Program-made: the position numbers and the translations under genes | In this document: in pieces, positions 47,104 to 54,868 of the stretch | Numbering within the stretch: the first letter of the stretch is position 1 | Layout of the letters: each line of letters opens with the position of its first letter | The notes under the pieces: generated by a model | Seen by the model: only the letters and a program-made list of their open reading frames with translations | Databases searched by the model: none | Told to the model about the DNA's origin: nothing | DNA from: a virus | DNA length: 64,000 bases | Virus record (IMG/VR): IMGVR_UViG_3300032053_000011 | Location: 62,001 to 126,000 of that record | Reading direction: 5' to 3' (one strand)

Positions 47104-47397
47104 ATGGCGAAATCATCGAAGACCCGGACCCCGCCGCGTCGGCCCGCGCGTGTCCTGTTTGTGCGCGTTCCCGAAGAAACACTCGCATGGCTGGACGATC
47201 TCGCCGCCGTACGTGAAACCGCGACGGGATTGCCGGTGAATCGCTCGGACGTGGTACGGCTGTTGATCGGTGAGGCGAAGAAAGCCGCCATGCCGACCGA
47301 GTCAGCGGAAACGCTGGCAGCGCTCTCTTCGGTCTCGAAGAAACCGAAGAGCAAGGTCGCCAAGAATGGCAGCAAGGCTCGTCACGCGACCGGATAG
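47104..47397 (+). CDS. Ribbon-helix-helix-like regulator
   Basis: A 97-residue protein. After a basic N-terminus (MAKSSKTRTPPRRPA) comes RVLFVRVPEETLAWLDDLAAVRETATGLPVNRSDVVRLLIGEA, a ribbon-helix-helix-like fold: an N-terminal strand and two helices. The C-terminal tail is Lys-rich. Its own promoter carries the GCTAGCAC element, so it is a candidate for the protein that binds there. Autoregulation is inferred. Confidence 0.65.
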   Translation: MAKSSKTRTPPRRPARVLFVRVPEETLAWLDDLAAVRETATGLPVNRSDVVRLLIGEAKKAAMPTESAETLAALSSVSKKPKSKVAKNGSKARHATG

Positions 47398-47409
47398 AGC
47401 TGGAATTCC

Positions 47410-47754
47410 ATGGCCAAGACGCACGTCTCTACGAGGGTGGCTGTGCGAGAAGAGCGGAGGCTCACGAAGCGAGCCCGCGCAATCATGCGGTTGATGGTCG
47501 AGCCGAAGGACGGCGACGATGGCCAGTTGGTTGGCGAGTCAGGCCAGTGGTGGGTCGATCTCGAGCGAACGTCGTGGTCTGTCGTCCGCCAGCTTCTGAA
47601 GCTCTGCCTGATCCGGCTGGAGTACGAAGACAATCGCGGCAACTACCAGCAGTATGCCGCGACGGATGAAGCTCGGAAGATTCTCGACGATCCTAGCTAT
47701 GTGACGATGATCGAGCGCGCAAAAGCGACCGGAAAGCCGGTGTACGCGTTCTGA
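47410..47754 (+). CDS. Winged-helix-like protein
   Basis: A 114-residue protein. Helices RRLTKRARAIMRLMV, SWSVVRQLLKLCLIRLEYED and a following beta-hairpin (YQQYAATDEARKIL) fit a winged-helix domain in which VVRQLLKLCLIR is the recognition helix. It follows the RHH gene after 12 bases and is probably cotranscribed with it. No close family is recognised. Confidence 0.55.
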   Translation: MAKTHVSTRVAVREERRLTKRARAIMRLMVEPKDGDDGQLVGESGQWWVDLERTSWSVVRQLLKLCLIRLEYEDNRGNYQQYAATDEARKILDDPSYVTMIERAKATGKPVYAF

Positions 47755-47759
47755 CGTCG

Positions 47760-48239
47760 TCAGTGATGTGGTCCGGGGCCGGGATGCGGACCTGGATGCG
47801 GGCCAGGGCCAGGACCCGGATGCGGGCCCGGCCCGGGATGTCCGGGATGCAGCGGGAAGTGCGCGGGCCGACCCTGCCAGAAATGATACGGCGCGTACTG
47901 CCGGGTGTACGCGTTGACGAGAAAGGTCTCGCTGCTCGGGTCGGCGAAGTAGAACGGGTGGAGGACGATCGGGTACACCGCATTCGGTGGGATCAGCAGG
48001 TCCTCGAGCCCGGTCACTTCGATCATGAAGCGGTGGGACTCCCAGACGCCGCCGACCTGAGAGACGTTGACCTCGGCCATCTGCCGTCCGCCTTCCGGCG
48101 CGAGGATCGTGACGTCGACGAGCCACCAGCCTGTTCCTTCCACGCCAAAGTGTGAGGACACGAGCTGTCGCACGTCCCGTGCGAAGTCATTCCAGGAGCG
48201 CGGCAGCGGATCGGTGCGGACCGTGATGAAGTCGCTCAT
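47760..48239 (-). CDS. Unknown protein with His/Pro/Gly-rich tail
   Basis: A 159-residue protein. The first 125 residues form a mixed domain (WWLVDVTILAPEGGRQMAEVNVSQVGGVWESHRFMIEV, LIPPNAVYPIVLHPFYF). The last 30 are repeats of PGPGPHP, which could chelate metal ions such as nickel or zinc. TACGAT ends six bases before the ATG, and its promoter faces that of the lipoprotein gene 28 bases away. Function unknown. Confidence 0.65.
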   Translation of the reverse strand: MSDFITVRTDPLPRSWNDFARDVRQLVSSHFGVEGTGWWLVDVTILAPEGGRQMAEVNVSQVGGVWESHRFMIEVTGLEDLLIPPNAVYPIVLHPFYFADPSSETFLVNAYTRQYAPYHFWQGRPAHFPLHPGHPGPGPHPGPGPGPHPGPHPGPGPHH

Positions 48240-48267
48240 CGGCCGATCGTACGCTAGGATGTTCACC

Positions 48268-48459
48268 ATGCTCAAACTTGCTGCTCTGCTCTCCATGCTC
48301 GCTCTCAGTGCTTGTGTGCCGCCCGCGGCCACTCCCGACGTCCTGGACGCCACCGCCGTGGAGGCATCGACGGTCGACGCCTCGGCCGAGGTGACCAGCG
48401 ACGAGCCCGCGCCGCGGCCCGACGGCGAGCTGCCGATGGATGCGCGCGTCGACTTCTGA
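48268..48459 (+). CDS. Small lipoprotein
   Basis: A 63-residue protein with a type II signal: MLKLAALLSMLALSAC, where LSAC is the lipobox. After the Cys the mature part is Asp/Glu/Val/Ala-rich (ATAVEASTVDASAEVTSDE) and ends in Asp-rich residues. TAGGAT ends seven bases before the ATG. An outer-membrane or periplasmic lipoprotein is expected. The lipoprotein at 57.2 kb has the same style of Asp/Val-rich mature region. Confidence 0.7.
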   Translation: MLKLAALLSMLALSACVPPAATPDVLDATAVEASTVDASAEVTSDEPAPRPDGELPMDARVDF

Positions 48460-48513
48460 GCGGCACTCTGCACGCAGGGTGACGGCGTCGCCGCGGGCGG
48501 CGATACTGCGCAA

Positions 48514-49170
48514 GTGCCCAAGCTGATCAAATGCCCGGAATGTGGACAGGCGTTGTCCGAACGGCGCATGCACGCTCACCGCGGGCTCCAGTGTCAGGTC
48601 GCTTGCGCAGAATCCAAGGCACGCGCCGAAGGACTCGATCGGCTCGACTCCGAATGGAGTGGCTGGCTGAACGAACTGTACGACACTGGCATGCGAATCG
48701 AGCGACGACCGACGGGTCTACCGGATCTCCATGGCTTCGGCGCCTACGAGCGCGCGGTTGAGGAATGGTGGACCGAGGCTTGGATCGCCAGGATCGCATC
48801 CTGGGAAGGGCTGTATCAGAACCAGAAGCGGGCTGCGGTTCGGCGTCTCATCGCAGACCCGGCCATGCTTGCCGATGCACGCGCACACATCGGGGCCTGT
48901 GCCTCGACCGTATTTACCGAGCAGGCAACAGTGCACCTGATCTCGGCGACCGGCGCCGAGGTGATGATGAAGGAACAGCCCGGCCTCCGGTGGATTCTGG
49001 TGTTCGACGATGACGGCCAGATCGTCGACTCTTTCCTTGGTGCACGCATGGGGAAGTACGAGCATGAGGGAAAGTTTCCCCCGTTGCACATCGTGCTCGC
49101 AGTGATGCCAGTGATTGAACAGTTCGCTCGGTGCAACGCGATGTTCAACTGGCTTGCAGGGACGCGATGA
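48514..49170 (+). CDS. Zinc-finger array protein A
   Basis: A 218-residue protein from a GTG at 48514, first of the array. An N-terminal finger (CPECGQALSERRMHAHRGLQC) with Cys-Cys-His-Cys ligands is followed by the shared core: EEWWTEAWIARIASWEGLYQNQKRAAVRRLIADPAM (about 75-110) and the C-terminal FPPLHIVLAVMPVIEQFARCNAMFNWLAG. The central third is beta strands with VFDDDGQIVD. GATACT ends six bases before the start. Function unknown; likely protein-protein or nucleic-acid contact via the finger. Confidence 0.75.
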   Translation: MPKLIKCPECGQALSERRMHAHRGLQCQVACAESKARAEGLDRLDSEWSGWLNELYDTGMRIERRPTGLPDLHGFGAYERAVEEWWTEAWIARIASWEGLYQNQKRAAVRRLIADPAMLADARAHIGACASTVFTEQATVHLISATGAEVMMKEQPGLRWILVFDDDGQIVDSFLGARMGKYEHEGKFPPLHIVLAVMPVIEQFARCNAMFNWLAGTR

Positions 49171-49952
49171 GCGCGCGCGTACGCTGCGAGGTCTGCGACG
49201 TGAACGTCGCATACAAAGGCTTGCGAGCGCATGAGCAGACGACCGGGCATCAGGAAGCGGCGCCGTTGTTCCTCGCATCGCGCGCGGCAGAAGCACAGGC
49301 ACACAATGACGGCCTCGACCGTCTGATCGATTTCGACTTCGCGCCGTACGACCAGGATGCTTTGTCGACTGCGAGCGCAGGCCATGATCGGCTGACGCCG
49401 GTCTTCGATGCCCTTGGTATTCCAGTTCTCGCGTTGCCAACCGGATTCCATCGCGGCACTCGATACAGCCACCGCTATGACGAGTTGTGGACCGTGTGGT
49501 GGGCAGCGAATGTCGCTAACTGGAAAGAGGTCGAGTTCAAGACGCGTGTCCGCGCGCTCGAGCGTCTTGCGGCCGAGCCGAACCTCCGCGAGTACGTGCG
49601 CGACTGGCCCCCCGTCATCGGCATGAGCGTCCGCCTCGTTGGCCTGGAATTCTCAAGCGGGCACGCCATCGCCGGAACTGCGCGAAGGGCCGGGATGCAA
49701 GTCTGGGTCAGCCAACCCGGGTCAGCGCATCTGATGATCTTGCTGGATCCGTCGGACAAGTGGACGTCCGTGGAATCCTGGGACCTCACTTTCAGCCCAC
49801 ACGGAGAGATCCTGGAGTTCCGGTCGAGCCATTGGCCACAGCACGAAGAGATGCCGATGCCGCCGCTGAACGTGATGATCGAAACTCAGGGTGCGATCGA
49901 GAAGTTCGCCCGGTGCAGTGCCACGATCCGTTGGCTGGCAGGTGGCACGTGA
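49167..49952 (+). CDS. Zinc-finger array protein B
   Basis: A 261-residue protein; ATG overlaps the stop of A. Finger VRCEVCDVNVAYKGLRAHEQTTGH with two Cys and two His, classical C2H2 spacing. Core DELWTVWWAANVANWKEVEFKTRVRALERLAAEPNLREYV and C-terminus MPPLNVMIETQGAIEKFARCSATIRWLAG. It is the longest of the set owing to inserted segments around YDQDALSTASAGHDRL. Function unknown. Confidence 0.75.
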   Translation: MSARVRCEVCDVNVAYKGLRAHEQTTGHQEAAPLFLASRAAEAQAHNDGLDRLIDFDFAPYDQDALSTASAGHDRLTPVFDALGIPVLALPTGFHRGTRYSHRYDELWTVWWAANVANWKEVEFKTRVRALERLAAEPNLREYVRDWPPVIGMSVRLVGLEFSSGHAIAGTARRAGMQVWVSQPGSAHLMILLDPSDKWTSVESWDLTFSPHGEILEFRSSHWPQHEEMPMPPLNVMIETQGAIEKFARCSATIRWLAGGT

Positions 49953-50644
49953 GCGCGACGTACTGCGAGGTCTGTGGCATGAAGGTCGCGCCCCATGGGA
50001 TGTGGGCTCACAAACACACCGCGGAGCATCTGAGGGCCGTGCCAGTGGTGCAGGCAGCTCAGGCTGAGACCGAGAATGCCGCTGCCGCTGGGCTGGTCCG
50101 ACTATATTACGCCGCCGAATTCTACGATCATCTCGCTGCAATCGGCGTCCGAACAGAGATGCTACCAACGTCGGTCGAGCACGAATCGGCGCGCGGCAGA
50201 GTTCGGCCACTACGTCAGCCATGGACAGAAGCCTGGGCTGGAGCAATCGCCAATTGGGATGCTGTGGATACCAAGACTCGCAAGCGCGCGCTGGCACGTG
50301 TGGCAGCCGATCCAGCGTTGCGTGCATCCGTGCCCGAGTGTCAGCAGGACGTAGACTTGCCGGGCGCTCGCGTGTCGCTCAAGAGCTTCGAGTGGAATCC
50401 TAGCGCGATGGCAACAATCTCGACTGAGCGCGAGCACGGACGGATCGCCGGTAGCAGCATGTGGAACCTCTACTTCGATGAAGTCGGACACATCCTGGAG
50501 ATCACGCGATGTGAGATCCCGCATCTGCGAATCGCAACGCACGACGCTGCGCCACCATTGCACCTGATGGTTCAGGCAGTGGACATCATCGAGCACTTCG
50601 CGCGCTGCAACGCTGCCATCCGTTGGCTGGCAGGTGCGCCGTGA
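49949..50644 (+). CDS. Zinc-finger array protein C
   Basis: A 231-residue protein from a GTG overlapping the previous stop. Finger TYCEVCGMKVAPHGMWAHKHTAEH, core RQPWTEAWAGAIANWDAVDTKTRKRALARVAADPALRASV, and C-terminus APPLHLMVQAVDIIEHFARCNAAIRWLAG. It is most similar to D. Function unknown. Confidence 0.75.
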   Translation: MSATYCEVCGMKVAPHGMWAHKHTAEHLRAVPVVQAAQAETENAAAAGLVRLYYAAEFYDHLAAIGVRTEMLPTSVEHESARGRVRPLRQPWTEAWAGAIANWDAVDTKTRKRALARVAADPALRASVPECQQDVDLPGARVSLKSFEWNPSAMATISTEREHGRIAGSSMWNLYFDEVGHILEITRCEIPHLRIATHDAAPPLHLMVQAVDIIEHFARCNAAIRWLAGAP

Positions 50645-51384
50645 GCGCGACGTACTGCGAGGTCTGCAAGACGAAGGTCATGTCCGGCGGCATGCGTGCG
50701 CACGAGCGTTCAGCGGGGCATCAACGCACGGCGCCGCTGGCGGCCGAGGCGAGACTTGCGACAGAGCAGGCGATCGCTCAGGGACTCGTTCGAATGACCG
50801 AACACGACTTCTCGAACTGGGATACTGGGACGCCATTTCTCGATTCCATTGGAGTGCGCACGGAACGGTTGCTCACCTCGTATGCGCGCAGCCGGAACCA
50901 TAGCTGGAAGTATCCAGAATGGTGGACCGAGGCCTGGGCAGCACCGATCGCTGACTGGCGAGGTCTCGACGTCGCCACTCGCGAACGGGCGCTCGCGCGA
51001 GTGGCTGCTGATCCGAGTCTGCGAGCCTACGTGCCGCACTGCCCGCTTGTCTTGGAATTCCAGGGTGTAACAGTGACCATCAACCACAAGCGCTACGTGC
51101 AAGATATGGCGATGTTGTCTGATGAACACGCGGCGGGCGCAGACGGGCTATCCATGGCAACAATCTCGATCTCGGGGCACGGACGCGGCAACACGAACAT
51201 GTGGCACGTCCACTTCGACGGCACCGGGAGCATCGTGGATATCGTCCCGTTCCGTGTCCCACATCTCGAGATCAACACGCCGGAGGATGCCCCGCCGCTG
51301 AGCGTGATGGTCGAGGCTCAGGGCGCGATCGAGCACTTCGCGCGCTGCAATGCTGCGATCCGATGGCTGGCAAGCGATGCATGA
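50641..51384 (+). CDS. Zinc-finger array protein D
   Basis: A 247-residue protein from a GTG overlapping the previous stop. Finger TYCEVCKTKVMSGGMRAHERSAGH, core PEWWTEAWAAPIADWRGLDVATRERALARVAADPSLRAYV, and C-terminus APPLSVMVEAQGAIEHFARCNAAIRWLAS. Near-identical start to C (SATYCEVC) points to recent duplication. Function unknown. Confidence 0.75.
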   Translation: MSATYCEVCKTKVMSGGMRAHERSAGHQRTAPLAAEARLATEQAIAQGLVRMTEHDFSNWDTGTPFLDSIGVRTERLLTSYARSRNHSWKYPEWWTEAWAAPIADWRGLDVATRERALARVAADPSLRAYVPHCPLVLEFQGVTVTINHKRYVQDMAMLSDEHAAGADGLSMATISISGHGRGNTNMWHVHFDGTGSIVDIVPFRVPHLEINTPEDAPPLSVMVEAQGAIEHFARCNAAIRWLASDA

Positions 51385-51745
51385 AGAGAGCTTCATCATC
51401 GGCGAGCATGTGATCGGTTTGCGTTGGCTCGAACGCAAGGGCGAGAGCGCGTTCTATAGAGGCGCTGGCCTCTTCTGGTTTCCTGGGTTCCCCATCGGTG
51501 TGCTCGGTGGTCGCTACTTTTCTTACCAGCGGGGAACCTTCCACCGGGACGAATTGTTCCCAGAGGGCCACGGAGTGGGCAGGAACTTCGATGATTTCAA
51601 GTCGTTGTCGGCGCACCATCAGAAAGCAGTGCGGCCGATGCTCCGTAGATTCTACGAGCTCGTCGGGGTAACGCCCGAGGCTCTCCAGATGATGGGGCTC
51701 GCAGGCTACATCGTACTCGAACAGATGGTTAAGGGTGCTGCATGA
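51377..51745 (+). CDS. Short unrelated protein inside the array
   Basis: A 122-residue protein overlapping D by eight bases. It lacks the core and finger and has FWFPGFPIGVLGGRYFSYQRGTFH and a C-terminal helix (EALQMMGLAGYIVLEQMVKG). Weak resemblance to the protein at 28.8 kb. It may be a co-partner or a degenerate member. Function unknown. Confidence 0.6.
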   Translation: MHEESFIIGEHVIGLRWLERKGESAFYRGAGLFWFPGFPIGVLGGRYFSYQRGTFHRDELFPEGHGVGRNFDDFKSLSAHHQKAVRPMLRRFYELVGVTPEALQMMGLAGYIVLEQMVKGAA

Positions 51746-52302
51746 GCCGGAAGACCGAAGACTTCGAGAAATCCTACTACGCGGCGGAGCGTTTCGCTCC
51801 GCTGCTGAGGGAGCTTGGAATCCCCGTCATCATGTTGCGCGATCCGGCGAACGCCGGACGTGGATATGACGATCGGCCCGTGCCACATGTCCCGTTCTGG
51901 GCAGTCCGAGTCGTCAACTGGATGGGGTTGAGCGTGGCGGAGATAGAGACAGCGTTGCGGCGGTTGGCCGCCGAGCCAGCCTTGCGGGCGACCGTGCGCG
52001 GCCTCGTCCAGGTCATGCGAACGGATACGGTCACAGTCGCTCTTCAGAGCACGTCATTCATGCGAGATCGAGAGGGTAGGTTCCCGACAGAGATGTTCGC
52101 GCAGGTGTGGACCAATGATCGGAACATTGGAGAGTGGGAGGTCCACTACGATCGCACCGGTGCGATTCTCAAGATTGGGCCGCGCTCGAGAGCGGGGGGG
52201 GAGATTGTCCCCATGCCGCTGCATATTGCGGTCGTCGTCCAGCAGGCCATCGAGGAGTTCGTGCGGGGCGACGCCGTGATGCACGCCTTGGGCGCGTCGT
52301 GA
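51742..52302 (+). CDS. Array paralogue F, no zinc finger
   Basis: A 186-residue protein (ATGA overlap). It has the core PHVPFWAVRVVNWMGLSVAEIETALRRLAAEPALRATV and the C-terminal MPLHIAVVVQQAIEEFVRGDAVMHALG but no Cys finger; the N-terminus is a helix (TEDFEKSYYAAERFAPLL). It groups with G. Function unknown. Confidence 0.7.
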   Translation: MSRKTEDFEKSYYAAERFAPLLRELGIPVIMLRDPANAGRGYDDRPVPHVPFWAVRVVNWMGLSVAEIETALRRLAAEPALRATVRGLVQVMRTDTVTVALQSTSFMRDREGRFPTEMFAQVWTNDRNIGEWEVHYDRTGAILKIGPRSRAGGEIVPMPLHIAVVVQQAIEEFVRGDAVMHALGAS

Positions 52303-52865
52303 ACCGCTCCGAAAGATTGATCGAGTGCTATGGGGCACGACAACACGAGGCCCTGCTCACAGAGCTTGGAGTGCCGATCACCTGGAAGGCGCCGCGCATC
52401 GTCGGAGCGGGGAAGTCCGAGCTTCCGGCGCCATACATCGCTGCCTGGGCAGGCGTGATCATCTACTGGATTGGTCTCGACGACGAAGAGCGTGAACGCG
52501 TGCTCCGCCGCGTGGCCGCCGATCCAGCACTGCGGGCAATCGTTGGAGATCTCACGCAACGATTCGGCACCGACGATATTCGAGTCACTCTCAATCGCGT
52601 CCATCGGTCGGACTGGCGTTCGCATGAGCGGCTGCATAGCGATGGCTCAGGAGAGGCGTCCGTCGGTTTTGCGGATGGCCCATGGGTCGATGAACGATGG
52701 TTGGTGAGCTACGATTCGACCGGCGTCATCCTCAATATCCTGCAACACGATGACGCGCAGGTGGAAGAGATGCCATTGCACATCGCGGTCATCGTTCAGG
52801 CGGCCATCGAGGAGTTCATTCGCGGCGGCTTGCTGATGCATCAGCTCGGAGCGAAGCAGCCGTGA
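52299..52865 (+). CDS. Array paralogue G, no zinc finger
   Basis: A 188-residue protein from a GTG overlapping the previous stop. Core PAPYIAAWAGVIIYWIGLDDEERERVLRRVAADPALRAIV and C-terminus EEMPLHIAVIVQAAIEEFIRGGLLMHQLG. Like F it lacks the finger and begins with a helical segment (RLIECYGARQHEALLTELG). Function unknown. Confidence 0.7.
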   Translation: MNRSERLIECYGARQHEALLTELGVPITWKAPRIVGAGKSELPAPYIAAWAGVIIYWIGLDDEERERVLRRVAADPALRAIVGDLTQRFGTDDIRVTLNRVHRSDWRSHERLHSDGSGEASVGFADGPWVDERWLVSYDSTGVILNILQHDDAQVEEMPLHIAVIVQAAIEEFIRGGLLMHQLGAKQP

Positions 52866-53500
52866 GCGACCACTCTGTCGAGTGCCCGATCTGTCACGAG
52901 CGCGTCGCCAGTTGGCGTGGGATGACGGCACATCAACGCGGCTTCCGCTGCATGGCCGCCCGCGCGACGAGCGAGGCGATCGCGGAGGGTCTCGGCCGTG
53001 TCGATCCACGCGACTTGGCCTCAGTCGGACTTGCATGCCAATACCGTTTCACCCGCCGCGAGAGAACAGCCCCGAGCGAATGCTGGACCGAGGCATGGAT
53101 CGCCGGGATCCTGAACTGGGTCGCGCTTCGTCGCGTGGTGCGGAGAGCTGCGGTGCGACATGTTCTGCGCGACCCGTCATTGCGAACGCGGGTACCGATC
53201 TGCCCGCCGAATACCTTCTACTTCGACGACAGCAGGATGCAGATCTGGCTCGGTCGCTCGAACGAACTTGGCTTCAAGGAGAACGATGCGCGGATGCATA
53301 TCCCGGTACCGAGTCCGCCGACCGGCGGTCCGAACTATGACGCATGGGATCTCATCTTCGATGACGATGGGTACATCGCATTCCCCGATGCGGTGGTCTA
53401 TCCACCGATGTTCGTCGTGCTCCAGGCACAGTCGGTCACGATGCAATGGGCCGCCTGCTCGGCGGCCATCCGCGCGCTGGCCGAGGGCGAGATACTGTGA
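52862..53500 (+). CDS. Zinc-finger array protein H
   Basis: A 212-residue protein from a GTG overlapping the previous stop. Finger VECPICHERVASWRGMTAHQRGFRC (Cys-Cys-His-Cys, like A) and core ECWTEAWIAGILNWVALRRVVRRAAVRHVLRDPSLRTRV. The C-terminus is diverged (MFVVLQAQSVTMQWAACSAAIRALAEG) but keeps the helix. Function unknown. Confidence 0.7.
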   Translation: MSDHSVECPICHERVASWRGMTAHQRGFRCMAARATSEAIAEGLGRVDPRDLASVGLACQYRFTRRERTAPSECWTEAWIAGILNWVALRRVVRRAAVRHVLRDPSLRTRVPICPPNTFYFDDSRMQIWLGRSNELGFKENDARMHIPVPSPPTGGPNYDAWDLIFDDDGYIAFPDAVVYPPMFVVLQAQSVTMQWAACSAAIRALAEGEIL

Positions 53501-54096
53501 CGCCGTCGATCGCACTGATCGAGACGTACGTCTGGTTCAGCGCCGGTCCGATGCCGCTCGAGCTCGCGATTCAGCTCACGCCAGAGCGGCTCCACAAGCT
53601 CTGGCACCGCACTACGAACTGGCGAGCGATGCTGCGCATCCTGCTCGTCACGCGATTGCCACTAGCGCGGCTCGCGGTAGTCGAGGCTGTTGCTCTCGCG
53701 CTCGAGAAAGAGCCGCGAGTATCCAATCCAATCGACGCGCAAGGTTCGTTGTCGCTCCTGCGGATGAGAGCGGCTGAGTTGTCGGTTGGGATTCCGCTCC
53801 AGCGTGCGTCGGAGGTCGTCACGGCGCGCGCGTTCGCCAACTCACAAGCGTCATTCGATGCCCGGTTCCGCAAGCTCACGAACTCTGGACTCGTATGGGA
53901 TGCGATCTACGATGCTCTGAGAAGTCTGCTTGAGAGTGATGACCTAGTGTTCGGTCAGCCGAAGTACGCCGCCGACCGTGCCATGTGTGCGGCGGAGAAA
54001 GCTGGCGTTACCGGCGGCGAGATCCTGCATTGGCTTCGACCACTGGGGCCTCCGACGCTCGAGGAAATCGTGGCTGCGAGCTTTCAAGGCATCTAG
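53497..54096 (+). CDS. Unknown protein closing the array operon
   Basis: A 199-residue protein from a GTG overlapping the previous stop. It is helical and lacks the array core, with AELSVGIPLQRASEVVTARAFANSQAS and EKAGVTGGEILHWLRPLGPPTLEEIV. Its last segment resembles a small helix bundle. It ends the coupled chain of nine genes; about 100 bases follow before the HNH gene. Function unknown. Confidence 0.65.
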   Translation: MTPSIALIETYVWFSAGPMPLELAIQLTPERLHKLWHRTTNWRAMLRILLVTRLPLARLAVVEAVALALEKEPRVSNPIDAQGSLSLLRMRAAELSVGIPLQRASEVVTARAFANSQASFDARFRKLTNSGLVWDAIYDALRSLLESDDLVFGQPKYAADRAMCAAEKAGVTGGEILHWLRPLGPPTLEEIVAASFQGI

Positions 54097-54196
54097 GCAT
54101 CCCGATCGTCGTCAGCCAGCCCATGTGACAACCAATGTCCAGCGGGCCGCAACTGCATGGTTGCCAAGACTCGTCATGGACTTCTAGGCTACCGTC

Positions 54197-54829
54197 ATGA
54201 CGGAGCGCAAAACGTATGGCGCATGGACTCGTCTCGGCCGCGAGAAACGCGAGAAACGACGCAGCGGCCGTGGCAACACGCTGTTCTGGGAATGCGAGTG
54301 CCGATGCGGGACCGTGAAGTGGGTGCGGGCATCGCAATTGAAGAACAACACATCAACCTGCTGCGGGTGCATCCGGCCTATCAAACATGGCAAGTGCGAC
54401 ACGCCCGAATACCATATCTGGGCGACCATGCTCGCGCGCTGCCGGAACCCATCATCGGACAGTTATTATCTGTACGGGGAACAGGGCGTTACCGTCTGCA
54501 CCGACTGGCTGCGCTTCGAGAATTTTCTTCGTGATATGGGTCCTCGGCCATCTCCTGAACTGTCAATCGAGAGGAAGAACAACGACGGCAACTATGAGTT
54601 GCTGAACTGCCGCTGGGCGACCGCTGGAGAGCAGTCACGAAATACGTGCAGGACAAAGCTGTTCACCATTGCCGGGAAGACACTGTGTATGAAGGACTGG
54701 GCCAAGGATCAGGGGATGGTCTATACCACGCTGCAAGGACGATTACGGCGAGGTCTCTCCATCGAGGCCGCTCTGAATCTGCCGCTTCAAGTACACAAAC
54801 CACGCCGGAACGTGGCACCAGTGCCATAG
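54197..54829 (+). CDS. HNH-type homing-endonuclease-like protein
   Basis: A 210-residue protein. CECRCGTVKWVRASQLKNNTSTCCGCI gives a Cys cluster (zinc ligands), then EYHIWATMLARCRNPSSDSYYLYGEQGVTVCTDWLRFENFLRDMG and SIERKNNDGNYELLNCRWATAGEQSRN, the order of phage HNH/AP2-type endonucleases (the Asn/Asp/Asn part of the HNH core). The tail (KTLCMKDWAKDQGMVYTTLQGRLRRGLSIEAAL) resembles a NUMOD-type DNA-binding helix. It probably nicks or cuts DNA. TTGCCA-N18-TAGGCT lies upstream, six bases before the start. Confidence 0.8.
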   Translation: MTERKTYGAWTRLGREKREKRRSGRGNTLFWECECRCGTVKWVRASQLKNNTSTCCGCIRPIKHGKCDTPEYHIWATMLARCRNPSSDSYYLYGEQGVTVCTDWLRFENFLRDMGPRPSPELSIERKNNDGNYELLNCRWATAGEQSRNTCRTKLFTIAGKTLCMKDWAKDQGMVYTTLQGRLRRGLSIEAALNLPLQVHKPRRNVAPVP

Positions 54830-54833
54830 CAGC

Positions 54834-54861
54834 TTGCAACGCGCTAGCACTGTGTTACCCT
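54834..54861 (+). promoter_or_regulatory. Promoter of the kinase cassette
   Basis: TTGCAA, 16 bases, TACCCT, then seven bases to the ATG at 54869. The spacer contains CGCGCTAGCAC, the element seen at 47.07 kb. Confidence 0.5.
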
Positions 54862-54868
54862 GTTTCGC

